Of a DNA stretch of 64,000 nucleotides, positions 17,652 to 27,299 are shown one piece after another (the stretch's first letter is position 1; each line of letters opens with the position of its first letter). Source of the stretch: Bacteroidia bacterium (GTDB lineage Bacteria; Bacteroidota; Bacteroidia; B-17B0; Aurantibacillaceae); contig JALHRL010000007.1 in NCBI GenBank assembly GCA_022841465.1, forward strand, positions 73,791-137,790, in the 5' to 3' direction. A program made the position numbers and the translations under genes. A model generated the notes under the pieces. That model saw only the letters and a program-made list of their open reading frames with translations. It had not been told where the DNA came from and did no database searches.

Positions 17652-18605
17652 TTGAAAGGGATTACAAAGATATTTAGTTTGTTTTTCGTTATCGTTTCAA
17701 TTACTGTAAATGCACAACAAAACGATACAATAAAGCGGTTTGAGAATTACACTCGAAGTTTTCATTACACCTACGAAAACGATGTATTTACTTCAACTGA
17801 TCGTTATTATACTCAAGGTTCTTTTTTAGAATTGAGGCATCCTGTTTTTCAAAAATCACCTTTTTCAAGAATATTAATAAAAATTAATCAGTACAAAAGC
17901 AATAGTTATGGTCTTAAATTTCGTCAAGATGTGTACACGCCAAAAACCATTTTAAATAAAACTTTAGACAGCACAGATAGGCCTTATGCAGGAACAATGT
18001 TTTTTTCTCAAACGCTGGTTTCAACCGGAATGTATAACAAACTAAGCACTAGTTTAGATATTGGTGTTATTGGCCCCGCTGCACTTGGTGAAGAACAACA
18101 AAAATTTATACACAAACATACGCGTAATGACGAACCAATTGGTTGGGAAAATCAAATAGCCAATAGTTTTTTGGTTAATTATAATTTGCTTTACGAACAT
18201 GGAATTTTATTAATGCCTTGGATAGAAGTAATAGCACAAGGAGGATTAAAAGCAGGTGTATTAAATACAAATGGATTGCTAGGTGTATTAACCCGCATTG
18301 GAAAAAAGCGCTCTTATTTTGGAAGCACTAAAAGAAAACAACAGAATTGGGAACTTTACGGAATTGTAAACGGAACAGCTACGTACATTTATTACAACGC
18401 TGCTCTGCAAGGAGTGCCAATGGTTAAAAGTGTGCACGTTTTACAGGCAGATAAGTTAGAAAGATTTGTTTATAAGCTAAACGCAGGCATTACATTTTCT
18501 GTAAAAAGAGTAAGTTTAACTTATTCAAACACATTTATAACACCTGAGTTTAAGGGAGGTTTGGCGCATGGCTGGGGATCGTGTAATTTAGTGATGCTCT
18601 TTTAG
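17652..18605 (+). CDS. LpxR-family lipid A 3'-O-deacylase (DUF2219), outer membrane
   Basis: LpxR removes the 3'-acyloxyacyl group from lipid A at the cell surface. The 317-residue protein has a signal peptide ending in V-N-A-Q-Q. The family block E-N-D-V-F-T-S-T-D-R-Y-Y-T-Q-G is followed by R-P-Y-A-G and the signature G-P-A-A-L-G-E-E-Q-Q-K-F-I-H, ending I-G-W-E-N-Q. These match the 12-strand barrel with its His/Asp/Asn active site. The start is TTG at 17652; no ATG exists ahead of the signal peptide. It heads a run with the RND exporter 25 bases downstream. Confidence 0.85.
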   Translation: MKGITKIFSLFFVIVSITVNAQQNDTIKRFENYTRSFHYTYENDVFTSTDRYYTQGSFLELRHPVFQKSPFSRILIKINQYKSNSYGLKFRQDVYTPKTILNKTLDSTDRPYAGTMFFSQTLVSTGMYNKLSTSLDIGVIGPAALGEEQQKFIHKHTRNDEPIGWENQIANSFLVNYNLLYEHGILLMPWIEVIAQGGLKAGVLNTNGLLGVLTRIGKKRSYFGSTKRKQQNWELYGIVNGTATYIYYNAALQGVPMVKSVHVLQADKLERFVYKLNAGITFSVKRVSLTYSNTFITPEFKGGLAHGWGSCNLVMLF

Positions 18606-18630
18606 AATTAATAAGCTTTTATGATTAATT

Positions 18631-20904
18631 TTGCGCATCGATCGGCCTCGTATATATTATTCTTCTGTGATTGCCTTAGTGATACTCTTATCGCTATTTA
18701 GTTTTATTAATTTAAAGGACATTAAATTTGATTACAACTTTGAGGCTTTTTTCCCAAATGAAGATAAGGAATTAGAACTTTATAACAATTATCGCAAAAC
18801 CTTTGGTCACGATAACGAATTTGTGCTGGTAGGAATTGAAAACAAAACCGGAATTTTTAAGAAAGATTTTTTAACGAAAGTAGATAGCTTATCAAAACTT
18901 TTGGGCAAAATAGAAAATATTACCAGAGTTACTTCCCCAACCGGAATGAAAAGTCTTTCCTTAAGCGATTTAATTCCTGTTCAAAAACGAATCTTACATT
19001 TTGAAAATCAAGAGCTTTATAAAGAGGATAGTATTGCTATATACAACAACCCGAACTTGGTTGGTTCTTTTTTCCCGAAAGACGCAAAATCTATTAGTAT
19101 TTATGTAAAAACAAAAGACGTACTCACAAAAAAAGAAAGCGATGCATTGGCCAATAAAATAGAAGAAACCATAAGCCAATTTAAATTTGAGGATGTACAT
19201 TATGTAGGCAGAATTTTTGCTCAGCAAGTTTATTTGGAAAATTTGCAAGCAGAATTTTTAATTTTTTTGGCTTTAGCTTTTCTAGTTGTTGTGATTTTTT
19301 TATGGTTTTCATTTAAAAGTGTATATGGTGTTATTGTTCCTGTAATTGTTGTTTTAATTTCTATTTTATGGACGTTGGGAATTATGAAAATAATGAACAA
19401 GCCAATAGATTTAATGACGGTGATGTTGCCCACCATGATTTTTATTACCGGAGTGAGTGATGTGGTACACTTTTTTTCTAAGTATTTTGAAGAAGTTGCT
19501 AAAGGCACCGAACAAAAAAAAATATATCCTTTAATTTTAAAAGAAGTAGGCTTTCCTACCTTCTTAACATTAATAACAACCATAGTAGGATTTCTATCGC
19601 TTTTGTTTTCAAGCATACAACCCATACGTGATTTTGGAATTTATACCTCTGTAGGAATTACCATTGCATTTGTTTTAAGTTATACCTTGCTGCCTGCTTT
19701 ATTATATTTCTTTACACCTAAAAAATTGGTAAAATTAAAAGTAAACGATAGTAAAATTCATCGTGTTATGCGAGGTGGTTTGTTTTGGATTTTTAGAAAT
19801 CAAAAATTAATTTTATTAATTACTGCAGGTTTGTTGGTTTTATCAATGTATGGAATTACCAAGATTAGGGTTAACAATATTTTGTTAGAAGATTTATCGG
19901 AGCGTGTAAAAATTAAGCAAGATTTTAATTTTTTTGATGAACATTACAGTGGTGTGCGTCCATTTGAATTAGTGGTAACTCTTAAAAACAAAAACAAATT
20001 TATTTGGGATTACGATGTGGTTTGTGAAATAAATAAGGTAGAAGAATTTATTCAAAAAGAATTTGATGCCGGATTTATGCTTTCGGTTCCACAATTAATA
20101 AAAAGTTTAAATAAATCTTCCGGCGCCGATTCGTTTACCATACCAAACGAGCAAGATTATGTGGCACTTAAGCAGGCTATTATTGATAATAGAAAAAATA
20201 AAGAAATTCAAAAAGTTGTTACTTCCGATGGAATGCAAACTAAAATAGGTGCGAAAATTAGAGATATTGGCAGTTTAAAAATTAAAGAACATACAGCGCG
20301 TTTAAATGAATTTATAACAAACAATGTTAATACTAATTTACTTTCTTTTGAAATAACCGGTGCTGCGCACTTGGTGGACAGAAATAATGAATACATGGTA
20401 GAAAATATGATTCAGGGTTTTGCCTTTTCTGTTATTATCATTGCAATTCTTACGTTTTTTTTACACAGAAGTTGGCGCATGGTGTTGGTTTTTGTTTTGC
20501 CCAACTTAATACCTTTAATAATAATTGCCGGCTTAATGGGGTATTTGGGTATTGAATTAAAAGCCGCAACATCTTTAGTGTTTAGTATTGCTTTTGGTAT
20601 TGCTACCGATGATACCATTCATTTCATATCGCGTTTAAAAATTGAATTGAGTTACGGTAAAAGCACTTTATATGCCTTTAAGCGAACCTATTTTGAAACC
20701 GGGCGACCAATAATATTAACTACGTTTATTTTATTAGGAGGTTTTATGAGTTTAATGACCAGTGATTTTAAAAGTACTTTTTATTTTGGTTTCCTAATTT
20801 GTATTACGGTGGTGGTTGCAGTTGTAGCAGATATTTTTTTATTGCCGGTGTTGTTGTTTCTTATTTACGGAAAAGGAAAGAAATTAAAAGAAAAAACGAA
20901 TTAA
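18631..20904 (+). CDS. RND-superfamily (MMPL/HAE3-type) exporter
   Basis: The 757-residue protein has the duplicated RND layout. TM1 is at about 12-28, with a periplasmic loop of about 160 residues, five helices at 205-365, a second TM1-like helix at about 393-412, another loop, and five helices at 590-750. Charged residues within helices (G-V-S-D-V-V-H and G-I-A-T-D-D-T-I-H) are typical of proton-driven members. Family members export lipids, hopanoids or amphiphiles across the inner membrane. The start must be at or after TTG 18631, because an in-frame stop lies at 18622-18624. With LpxR before it and Nudix after it, a lipid-related role is plausible but unproven. Confidence 0.85.
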   Translation: MRIDRPRIYYSSVIALVILLSLFSFINLKDIKFDYNFEAFFPNEDKELELYNNYRKTFGHDNEFVLVGIENKTGIFKKDFLTKVDSLSKLLGKIENITRVTSPTGMKSLSLSDLIPVQKRILHFENQELYKEDSIAIYNNPNLVGSFFPKDAKSISIYVKTKDVLTKKESDALANKIEETISQFKFEDVHYVGRIFAQQVYLENLQAEFLIFLALAFLVVVIFLWFSFKSVYGVIVPVIVVLISILWTLGIMKIMNKPIDLMTVMLPTMIFITGVSDVVHFFSKYFEEVAKGTEQKKIYPLILKEVGFPTFLTLITTIVGFLSLLFSSIQPIRDFGIYTSVGITIAFVLSYTLLPALLYFFTPKKLVKLKVNDSKIHRVMRGGLFWIFRNQKLILLITAGLLVLSMYGITKIRVNNILLEDLSERVKIKQDFNFFDEHYSGVRPFELVVTLKNKNKFIWDYDVVCEINKVEEFIQKEFDAGFMLSVPQLIKSLNKSSGADSFTIPNEQDYVALKQAIIDNRKNKEIQKVVTSDGMQTKIGAKIRDIGSLKIKEHTARLNEFITNNVNTNLLSFEITGAAHLVDRNNEYMVENMIQGFAFSVIIIAILTFFLHRSWRMVLVFVLPNLIPLIIIAGLMGYLGIELKAATSLVFSIAFGIATDDTIHFISRLKIELSYGKSTLYAFKRTYFETGRPIILTTFILLGGFMSLMTSDFKSTFYFGFLICITVVVAVVADIFLLPVLLFLIYGKGKKLKEKTN

Positions 20905-20909
20905 ATTAA

Positions 20910-21350
20910 ATGAAAAAATTTAATGTTAGAGTTTACGGAATTTTAATTGAAAACGGCAAAGTGTTGGTGAGCGATGAATTAATTAAAGGACTTGCCATTA
21001 CTAAGTTTCCGGGAGGAGGTTTAGAGTTTGGCGAAGGAACAGTAGAATGTATAAAACGAGAATTTATGGAAGAATTAAATCTGCAGGTAAACGTTTTATC
21101 ACATTTTTATACTACCGATTATTTTGTTCCATCTGCGTTTTCTTCCGATGATCAAATTATTAGTATCTATTATTTGGTGAGCCCTTTAGAAAGCATTAAA
21201 GTGAATATAAGTGAAAAGCCGCATGATTACGAAAGTTCAGAAATAAAGCAATCTTTTCGCTGGTTAAATATTTCTATGTTAACGAAAGATGTTTTTACAA
21301 TGCCCATAGATAAAAAAGTAGCAGAAATGATTTGCGGCTTGGTAGATTAA
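20910..21350 (+). CDS. Nudix hydrolase
   Basis: The 146-residue cytoplasmic protein carries a complete Nudix box, G-G-L-E-F-G-E-G-T-V-E-C-I-K-R-E-F with M-E-E-L after it (residues about 36-57). This gives the metal-binding R-E-x-x-E-E core, so it should hydrolyse a nucleoside diphosphate linked to another group. The substrate is not evident. It begins 5 bases after the RND exporter and ends at a strong terminator, so it is probably the last gene of the LpxR-RND-Nudix run. Confidence 0.88.
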   Translation: MKKFNVRVYGILIENGKVLVSDELIKGLAITKFPGGGLEFGEGTVECIKREFMEELNLQVNVLSHFYTTDYFVPSAFSSDDQIISIYYLVSPLESIKVNISEKPHDYESSEIKQSFRWLNISMLTKDVFTMPIDKKVAEMICGLVD

Positions 21351-21356
21351 ATAAAA

Positions 21357-21377
21357 AAGCCGCTGATTTAGCGGCTT
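21357..21377. terminator. Bidirectional terminator
   Basis: An 8-bp GC-rich stem (AAGCCGCT with AGCGGCTT, 21357-21364 and 21370-21377) closes a GATTT loop. It has an A-run before it and sits between convergent genes ending at 21350 and 21405. Confidence 0.8.
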
Positions 21378-21404
21378 CTAAAGGATACGGTATTTAGACT
21401 TTAA

Positions 21405-22370
21405 CTAATGTTTTTCTTTTACTTCCGTTTTTTTAATAAATCGGTCGTCAGTTAAACTCAACATAAAATTTTCTAAATCTTTCTTTTCTTCTTCTGTTAA
21501 ACCTAAAGGTTTGCTAAGTAAAGTATCGCGGTTAATGCTATTGCTAATAAACTTATCCGGCTCATTGTAATAATCAATTACTTCTTTTAAAGTTTTATGC
21601 ATACCATTGTGCATATAAGGCGCCGTCATTGCAATGTTTCTTAAGCCCGGTACTTTATACTTTCCAATATCCGATTCTTTTTTTGTTACATTATATCTTC
21701 CTTTGTCGTTCAACTCTTTTCCGTTATAAATTCCAATGTTTTTAAATTGGTCGTTACCTGTAAAATCTACACCAAAATGGCAATCAAAACATTTTGCTTT
21801 TCCATTAAAAAGTTCTAACCCTCTAATAGCGCTTGCCGACATTGCATTGGTATCTCTTCCTTGCATGTATTTATCAAACGCAGTATTGGTAGTTTCTAAT
21901 GTACGTTGAAAATTAGCCAGTGCTTGTGCTAATAATTCTCTGCTTGGTTTTTTACCGTAAACGTTTATAAACGATTGGTAATAATATGCATTTTGCATTA
22001 ACCTTCTTACAGCAATACTTAAAGGTAAATCCATTTCTACCGGATTTTCAATAGGCCCTAATGCTTGTTGTTCTAAAGTTTCAGCTCTTCCATCCCAAAA
22101 ATAAAAGTTTCTATCGGTCATGTTCATACACGAAGGAGTATTTCTATCTCCCATGCGTTTAAATACGCCTTGGCTTGTAGGTGAATTATCTGCAAAAGCA
22201 AATTCAGGTTTATGGCAGCTGGCACAGCTAATGCTAGAATCTCTTGAAAGTAATGGGTCGAAAAACAATTTTTCGCCTAATTGTTCTTCTGTTCCTGCTA
22301 AATTTAGCTTACCGGCGCCACAAGAAGCTAAAAAAATTAAAATAATGCTAAACGGTAAAATCAATTTCAT
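21405..22370 (-). CDS. Di-haem cytochrome c peroxidase family lipoprotein
   Basis: Members of the CcpA/MauG family reduce peroxide or oxidise a partner using two c-type haems. The protein has two C-x-x-C-H sites, C-A-S-C-H near residue 51 and C-F-D-C-H near 195. The late Y-M-H-N-G-M-H segment supplies the distal region. A lipobox L-A-S-C near residue 16-19 anchors it, presumably facing the periplasm. I use the ATG at 22370, because the longer form would need a GTG three codons earlier. It is convergent with the Nudix gene and divergent from the CPBP protease gene. Confidence 0.9.
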   Translation of the reverse strand: MKLILPFSIILIFLASCGAGKLNLAGTEEQLGEKLFFDPLLSRDSSISCASCHKPEFAFADNSPTSQGVFKRMGDRNTPSCMNMTDRNFYFWDGRAETLEQQALGPIENPVEMDLPLSIAVRRLMQNAYYYQSFINVYGKKPSRELLAQALANFQRTLETTNTAFDKYMQGRDTNAMSASAIRGLELFNGKAKCFDCHFGVDFTGNDQFKNIGIYNGKELNDKGRYNVTKKESDIGKYKVPGLRNIAMTAPYMHNGMHKTLKEVIDYYNEPDKFISNSINRDTLLSKPLGLTEEEKKDLENFMLSLTDDRFIKKTEVKEKH

Positions 22371-22421
22371 AAATGGCACGTTTTTTCGGTTAAAATTAGA
22401 TATATTTAAGTTCTCAAATTT

Positions 22422-23405
22422 ATGGAAAATTCTTCAGCCAAAACAATAGAAAATGAGCCGAAAAAGCTTCCTTTTAACAATTTGTTTTTAAACGCCGGGC
22501 TTGTTGATGGTTTAAACAAACCATGGATGTATGTTGTAGGAGTTTTAATTACCATACTTGCTTATTTATTTGGCGGTAGTATTTTAACCTTACCATTAAT
22601 TCAAAAGGCAATGGCTGCAGGGGTAAGTATAAAAGAAATTAGCGAAAACAATTATATTATTTTTGATTCAGAACGCATTCAGGTAAACAAAAATTTAATT
22701 TTAGCCTTGCAGTTTGGTTTTTTTGTTTGTACACTTTTAGGATTATATGCGGCTATTAAGTTTATTCACAAAAAAACGTTTTTATCGGTTGTTACGGCAT
22801 TTGAAAAGTTTAGGTTTAAATATTTCATGTTTGCATTTGGCTTATGGGCTTTTATTTTAATTACGGCAATGGTAATTACGTATTTGGCAAATCCAGAGGG
22901 ATTGATTCTGCAGTTTGATTTTTCAAAGTTTATTGTTTTGTTTTTATTATGTCTTGTTTTTATGCCAATACAAACTTTGGTAGAAGAGGTTTTTTTTAGA
23001 GGATATTTATTACAAGGATTATCGCAGGTGTTTAAAAACGGCATTGTTCCACTAATTATTACTTCTGTTTTGTTTGCTTTCGCTCATTTGTCAAATCCAG
23101 AAATTGGTGCTTATGGCAAGGGTTTAATGCTGGGATATTACATAATGTTTGCTCTTTTTATGGGTGCAATTACTTTGTTAAGTGAAGGTTTAGAATTAGC
23201 ATACGGTATTCATTTGGCCAATAATTTAGTTTCTGCGCTTTTGTTAACTTCTAAACATTCAGTTTTAAAAACCGATGCTATATTTTTTGCAGATACCGAA
23301 GATGCACGTGCAGAATTAGTGTTGGCCTTTTGTGCCATAATAGCTGTTTTTATTATCTTCTGGCTTAAGTATCGTTGGAAGAATTTCTCGTTATTAATAA
23401 AATAA
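22422..23405 (+). CDS. CPBP (Abi/Rce1-type) intramembrane metalloprotease
   Basis: This 327-residue polytopic membrane protein has about eight hydrophobic segments. The CPBP motifs are V-E-E-V-F-F-R-G (Glu188, Glu189, Arg193), F-A-H-L near 220-223, and the late H-L-A-N-N. These are the glutamates and histidines that bind the catalytic metal. In bacteria such proteins process peptides or are linked to immunity, and the substrate here is unknown. It is followed 12 bases later by the M61 peptidase gene, which suggests co-transcription. Confidence 0.88.
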   Translation: MENSSAKTIENEPKKLPFNNLFLNAGLVDGLNKPWMYVVGVLITILAYLFGGSILTLPLIQKAMAAGVSIKEISENNYIIFDSERIQVNKNLILALQFGFFVCTLLGLYAAIKFIHKKTFLSVVTAFEKFRFKYFMFAFGLWAFILITAMVITYLANPEGLILQFDFSKFIVLFLLCLVFMPIQTLVEEVFFRGYLLQGLSQVFKNGIVPLIITSVLFAFAHLSNPEIGAYGKGLMLGYYIMFALFMGAITLLSEGLELAYGIHLANNLVSALLLTSKHSVLKTDAIFFADTEDARAELVLAFCAIIAVFIIFWLKYRWKNFSLLIK

Positions 23406-23417
23406 TTTATCTCTTAA

Positions 23418-25271
23418 ATGAAAAAAATACCACTCTATTTGGTTGCATTTGCGCTAAATCTATTGTTTGCCCAAAACGATTATAAATATTTAATAAATTT
23501 AAAAAAACCTGTTAACGATAAGGTTGTTGTTGAATTAATTCCGCCGCTTATTACTCAAGAGGAAGTAAGTTTTTGTTTTCCGGCAATGGTTCCCGGAACT
23601 TATGAAGTGTATAATTTCGGAAGATTTATTTCTAATTTAAAGGCTACCGGTAAAAATGGCGTAAAAATAAGCGTAGAAAAAAGTGGTAGTAACATTTATA
23701 AATTAAAACCCGCTAATCAAATAGAGAAAATTTCTTATGAAGTAGAAGATACTTGGGATACAAACATTAAAGAAAAAGTGGTTTTTGAGCCCGGAGGAAC
23801 AAACATTGAAGAAGGAAAAGCTTTTTGTATAAATACACATGGTTTTTTTGGTTTTTTTGATGGAATGCTAAACAAAAATTTTGTTTTAGAGTTTGATAAA
23901 CCGGCCGGCTTTTATCCTTCTACAGGATTAAGTGATGTTAAAGTTGGAAATGATAAAGATGTAATTTCTGTATTCAATTATCACGATTTGGTTGACTCGC
24001 CAATAATGTACACAATGCCCGATACTGCTACCGTTATGGTTGCAAATACTAAAGTTTTGGTTTCAACATATTCTCCAAACAAAAAGGTTAGTTCTAAATT
24101 TATTGCCGCCACACTTGAAGAATTATTATTTGCTCAACGCGATTATTTAGGCGGTAATCTTCCTGTAGAAAAGTACGCTTTTCTTCTTTATTTTACTGAT
24201 AAGCCTACACTTTCCGGTTCTCATGGTGCACTAGAGCATTCGTATTCTTCGTTTTATGTAATGCCCGAAATGGATAGTGTTGAGTTGGTTCAACAAATAC
24301 GCGATATTGCCGCTCACGAGTTTTTTCATATTGTAACACCATTAAATATTCATGCAAAAGAAATTGGTGATTTTGATTTTATAAATCCTAAAATGAGCGA
24401 ACATTTGTGGTTATATGAAGGTATGACTGAATATGCAGCACATCATGCGCAAGTAAAAGCCGGTTTAATTGATATAGATGCCTTTTTAAAAACCATGATA
24501 GGTAAATTTGAAACCAGTGTTGATTATTACAACGACACAATGAGTTTTACCTTTATGAGTAAAAATGTTTTAGACGAAAAAATTCATAAACAATATAACA
24601 ATGTGTATGAAAAGGGAGCTTTAATAGGTTTATGTTTAGATGTTTATTTACGCCATTACAGTAATGGAAAATACGGAACTCAGGATTTAATGCGCGACTT
24701 AGCTAAAAAGTACGGAAAAGATAAATCGTTTAACGATGAAGATTTGTTTAACGATATTGAGGCACTAACATATCCCGAAATAGGTAATTTTTTAAGAACC
24801 TATGTTGGTGGTAAAAAACCTTTGCCCCTGGAAGATGTTTTTGATAAAGCCGGTTTAATTTATGAAAAGGAAAAAGTTTTTAGAAATTTTTCATTAGGTG
24901 GATTTGACGTTGGTTTTAATGAAAGCACCATGCGTTTAGTAATTGCCGATACCCGTTCTATGGATGAATTTGGTAAGGCTATGAAATACAAAGAAGGGGA
25001 TGAGATTTATAGTCTTAATAGCCAGGAAATAACAATTGAATCAATTAAACAAGTTTTTGGCAAGCATTTTGATACAGTAAAAGAGGGCGATTTAGTAAAA
25101 GTGGTAGTAATGCGCCCAAAAAGAAAAAAGGGCAAATACAAAAAAGTTGAACTAAGTGCTAAAGCTAAAATGGTAGATTTAAAAGAACGTAATATTGTTA
25201 CTGTTAAACCGAATTTAAGTGAACAAGAAAAAGCTGTGTTTAAAGGTTGGTTAGATTATAATTTAAAATAA
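23418..25271 (+). CDS. M61 family (glycyl aminopeptidase-like) peptidase with PDZ domain
   Basis: The 617-residue exported protein starts with a signal peptide (ends L-L-F-A-Q). An N-terminal beta domain precedes the gluzincin core, with H-E-F-F-H at residues 300-304 and the third ligand in L-Y-E-G-M-T-E-Y (Glu334). A PDZ domain follows at about 490-590, where the Y-K-E-G-D-E-I-Y-S-L-N segment is typical. M61 enzymes remove N-terminal residues from periplasmic peptides. It lies between the CPBP protease and the PorE-like gene, with gaps of 12 and 5 bases. Confidence 0.9.
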   Translation: MKKIPLYLVAFALNLLFAQNDYKYLINLKKPVNDKVVVELIPPLITQEEVSFCFPAMVPGTYEVYNFGRFISNLKATGKNGVKISVEKSGSNIYKLKPANQIEKISYEVEDTWDTNIKEKVVFEPGGTNIEEGKAFCINTHGFFGFFDGMLNKNFVLEFDKPAGFYPSTGLSDVKVGNDKDVISVFNYHDLVDSPIMYTMPDTATVMVANTKVLVSTYSPNKKVSSKFIAATLEELLFAQRDYLGGNLPVEKYAFLLYFTDKPTLSGSHGALEHSYSSFYVMPEMDSVELVQQIRDIAAHEFFHIVTPLNIHAKEIGDFDFINPKMSEHLWLYEGMTEYAAHHAQVKAGLIDIDAFLKTMIGKFETSVDYYNDTMSFTFMSKNVLDEKIHKQYNNVYEKGALIGLCLDVYLRHYSNGKYGTQDLMRDLAKKYGKDKSFNDEDLFNDIEALTYPEIGNFLRTYVGGKKPLPLEDVFDKAGLIYEKEKVFRNFSLGGFDVGFNESTMRLVIADTRSMDEFGKAMKYKEGDEIYSLNSQEITIESIKQVFGKHFDTVKEGDLVKVVVMRPKRKKGKYKKVELSAKAKMVDLKERNIVTVKPNLSEQEKAVFKGWLDYNLK

Positions 25272-25276
25272 ATAAA

Positions 25277-27250
25277 ATGTTTACTAGGTATATAATTTCT
25301 TTGTTATTTGTATTTGCGTTTACGTATGTTAAATCGCAAAAACCCTTACCTCCGGGTCAGTACAGTTCTACCAATAAAAAGGCAATTAAATTTTATGAGC
25401 AAGGTGAAAAGTATTTTCAAGTAAAACGCGATGCGGAAGCTGAGAAAGAATTAGAAAAAGCACTGAAAGAAGATGATAAGTTTATTGAAGCACACATGGC
25501 TTATGCTCAAATTCAAGCAGGAAAAGGAAAATTAGATCTTGCAGAATTTCATTACAAAAAAGCAATAGATGTAAATCCTAAATTTTATTCCAGAATGTTT
25601 TTTGATTATGCCTTGGTGTTGTTTATGCAAGCAAAATACGCTGATGCAAAAGCTAATTTTGAAACGTATTTAAAGTTTGAACGCATTAGTCCTGCTACAA
25701 AAGAAGAAGCTTTATTTTATTTAAAACATGCAACGTTTGCAGCAGAAGCCATTAAAAAACCAAAACCTTTTAAATTAATTAATGCCGGTAAGGGAATTAA
25801 TTCTGAAAACAACGAGTATTTTCCGGCAATAACAGGCGATGGAAAACAATTTTTGTTTACACGTGCTGTGCCAATAGAAGAAGCAAAAGGAATGTTTAAT
25901 GAAGATTTTTTCACCAGTAAAAAGGTAGAAAACGATTGGCAAACGGCTTATCCTATTTTAAATATAAATAGTTTGGGAAATGAAGGAGCTCCTTCTTTAT
26001 CTGCCGATGGAAACATTATGTTTTTTGCTTCGTGTAGTGATGAGTTTGGAGATTATGGCGCACAAGACAGAAAAGGGTATGGGAGTTGCGATATATTTTA
26101 TGCTCAAAAAGTAAACGGTAAATGGAGTAGGCCGCGCAATGCCGGTTCAACTATTAACACCTCTCATTGGGAAACTCAACCAAGTTTTAGCAGCGATGGG
26201 AAAACTTTGTATTTTGTAAGAGGGATTATTTCACGCGGAAATATTAAAGAACAAGATATTTACATGAGTACCATAGGAGCTGATGGAAAGTTTTCCGTTC
26301 CCGTTAAATTAGGTGATAATATCAATACTCCATATCGTGAAGAGTCTGTTTTTATTCATCCCGATAATCAAACACTGTATTTTAGCAGTGAAGGTCATCC
26401 TGGTTTTGGCTCCCTAGATATTTTTATGAGTAAGCGCCAAGCTGATGGAAGTTGGGGGCCGGCCATTAACTTAGGTTATCCGCTAAATACTGTTCAAGAT
26501 GAAAACAGTTTGTTGGTTGGGCCTGAAGGTAATATTGCTTATTTAGCCAGTAACCGCGAAGGAGGTTATGGGGGCTTAGATATTTATCAATTTGAAATGC
26601 CGGAGGATGTTAGACCCGAAAAAATTACATATACCAAAGGAAAAATTTATAACGCTAAAACCAAAGAGCCTTTAGAAGCAAATTTTGAATTAATTGATTT
26701 AAGTAATTCAGAAACTGTTACGCAATCATTTAGTGGAATTGACGGACAGTTTTTTGTTACCCTTACTGCAAATAAAAATTACATGGTAAACGTTAACCGC
26801 CCCGGCTTTTTATTTTACAGCGATAATTTTTCTTTGAAAGGAATAGAGGCAGATTTTAATAAACCGTTTGTAATTGATATTCCGCTTCAATCTATTGATA
26901 CAGGAAGCACGGTTGAATTGAAAAATATTTTCTTTGATGTAAATAAATGGGATTTAAAACCGGAAAGTAAAGCAGAGTTAAATAAGTTAATAGATTTCTT
27001 AACAAAAAATCCAACTCTAAAAATTGAGTTAGGTGGACATACCGATAATAGCGGCGATAAAAAATTTAACCAAACATTATCTGCCAATCGTGCAAAATCA
27101 GTTTACGATTATGTGATAGTGAATGGGAAAATTCCTGCTAATAGAATGTCGTTTAAAGGATATGCCGAAACTCGACCAAAAGTTCCGAACGATTCCCCTG
27201 AAAATAAGGCCAAAAATAGAAGAACGGAGTTTAAAGTTATTTCAAAATAA
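25277..27250 (+). CDS. PorE-like TPR-PD40-CRD-OmpA protein
   Basis: The domain order matches PorE, the protein that ties the type IX secretion system to peptidoglycan. It has a signal peptide (1-20), TPR repeats (about 28-160) and a PD40/WD40-like propeller (about 180-440, with repeated P-S-F-S-x-D-G-K and S-x-D-I-F/Y units). A carboxypeptidase-regulatory-like sandwich (about 450-545) and an OmpA peptidoglycan-binding domain (about 550-657) follow. The last contains G-G-H-T-D-N-S-G, A-N-R-A-K-S-V and N-R-R-T-E-F. Many Bacteroidota carry several paralogues of this layout, so it need not be the true PorE. It follows the M61 gene by 5 bases. Confidence 0.85.
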   Translation: MFTRYIISLLFVFAFTYVKSQKPLPPGQYSSTNKKAIKFYEQGEKYFQVKRDAEAEKELEKALKEDDKFIEAHMAYAQIQAGKGKLDLAEFHYKKAIDVNPKFYSRMFFDYALVLFMQAKYADAKANFETYLKFERISPATKEEALFYLKHATFAAEAIKKPKPFKLINAGKGINSENNEYFPAITGDGKQFLFTRAVPIEEAKGMFNEDFFTSKKVENDWQTAYPILNINSLGNEGAPSLSADGNIMFFASCSDEFGDYGAQDRKGYGSCDIFYAQKVNGKWSRPRNAGSTINTSHWETQPSFSSDGKTLYFVRGIISRGNIKEQDIYMSTIGADGKFSVPVKLGDNINTPYREESVFIHPDNQTLYFSSEGHPGFGSLDIFMSKRQADGSWGPAINLGYPLNTVQDENSLLVGPEGNIAYLASNREGGYGGLDIYQFEMPEDVRPEKITYTKGKIYNAKTKEPLEANFELIDLSNSETVTQSFSGIDGQFFVTLTANKNYMVNVNRPGFLFYSDNFSLKGIEADFNKPFVIDIPLQSIDTGSTVELKNIFFDVNKWDLKPESKAELNKLIDFLTKNPTLKIELGGHTDNSGDKKFNQTLSANRAKSVYDYVIVNGKIPANRMSFKGYAETRPKVPNDSPENKAKNRRTEFKVISK

Positions 27251-27299
27251 AATTAAACCTTAGCCCTTTTTTTAAGTCAAACAAAAAAAACGAGTGTTT

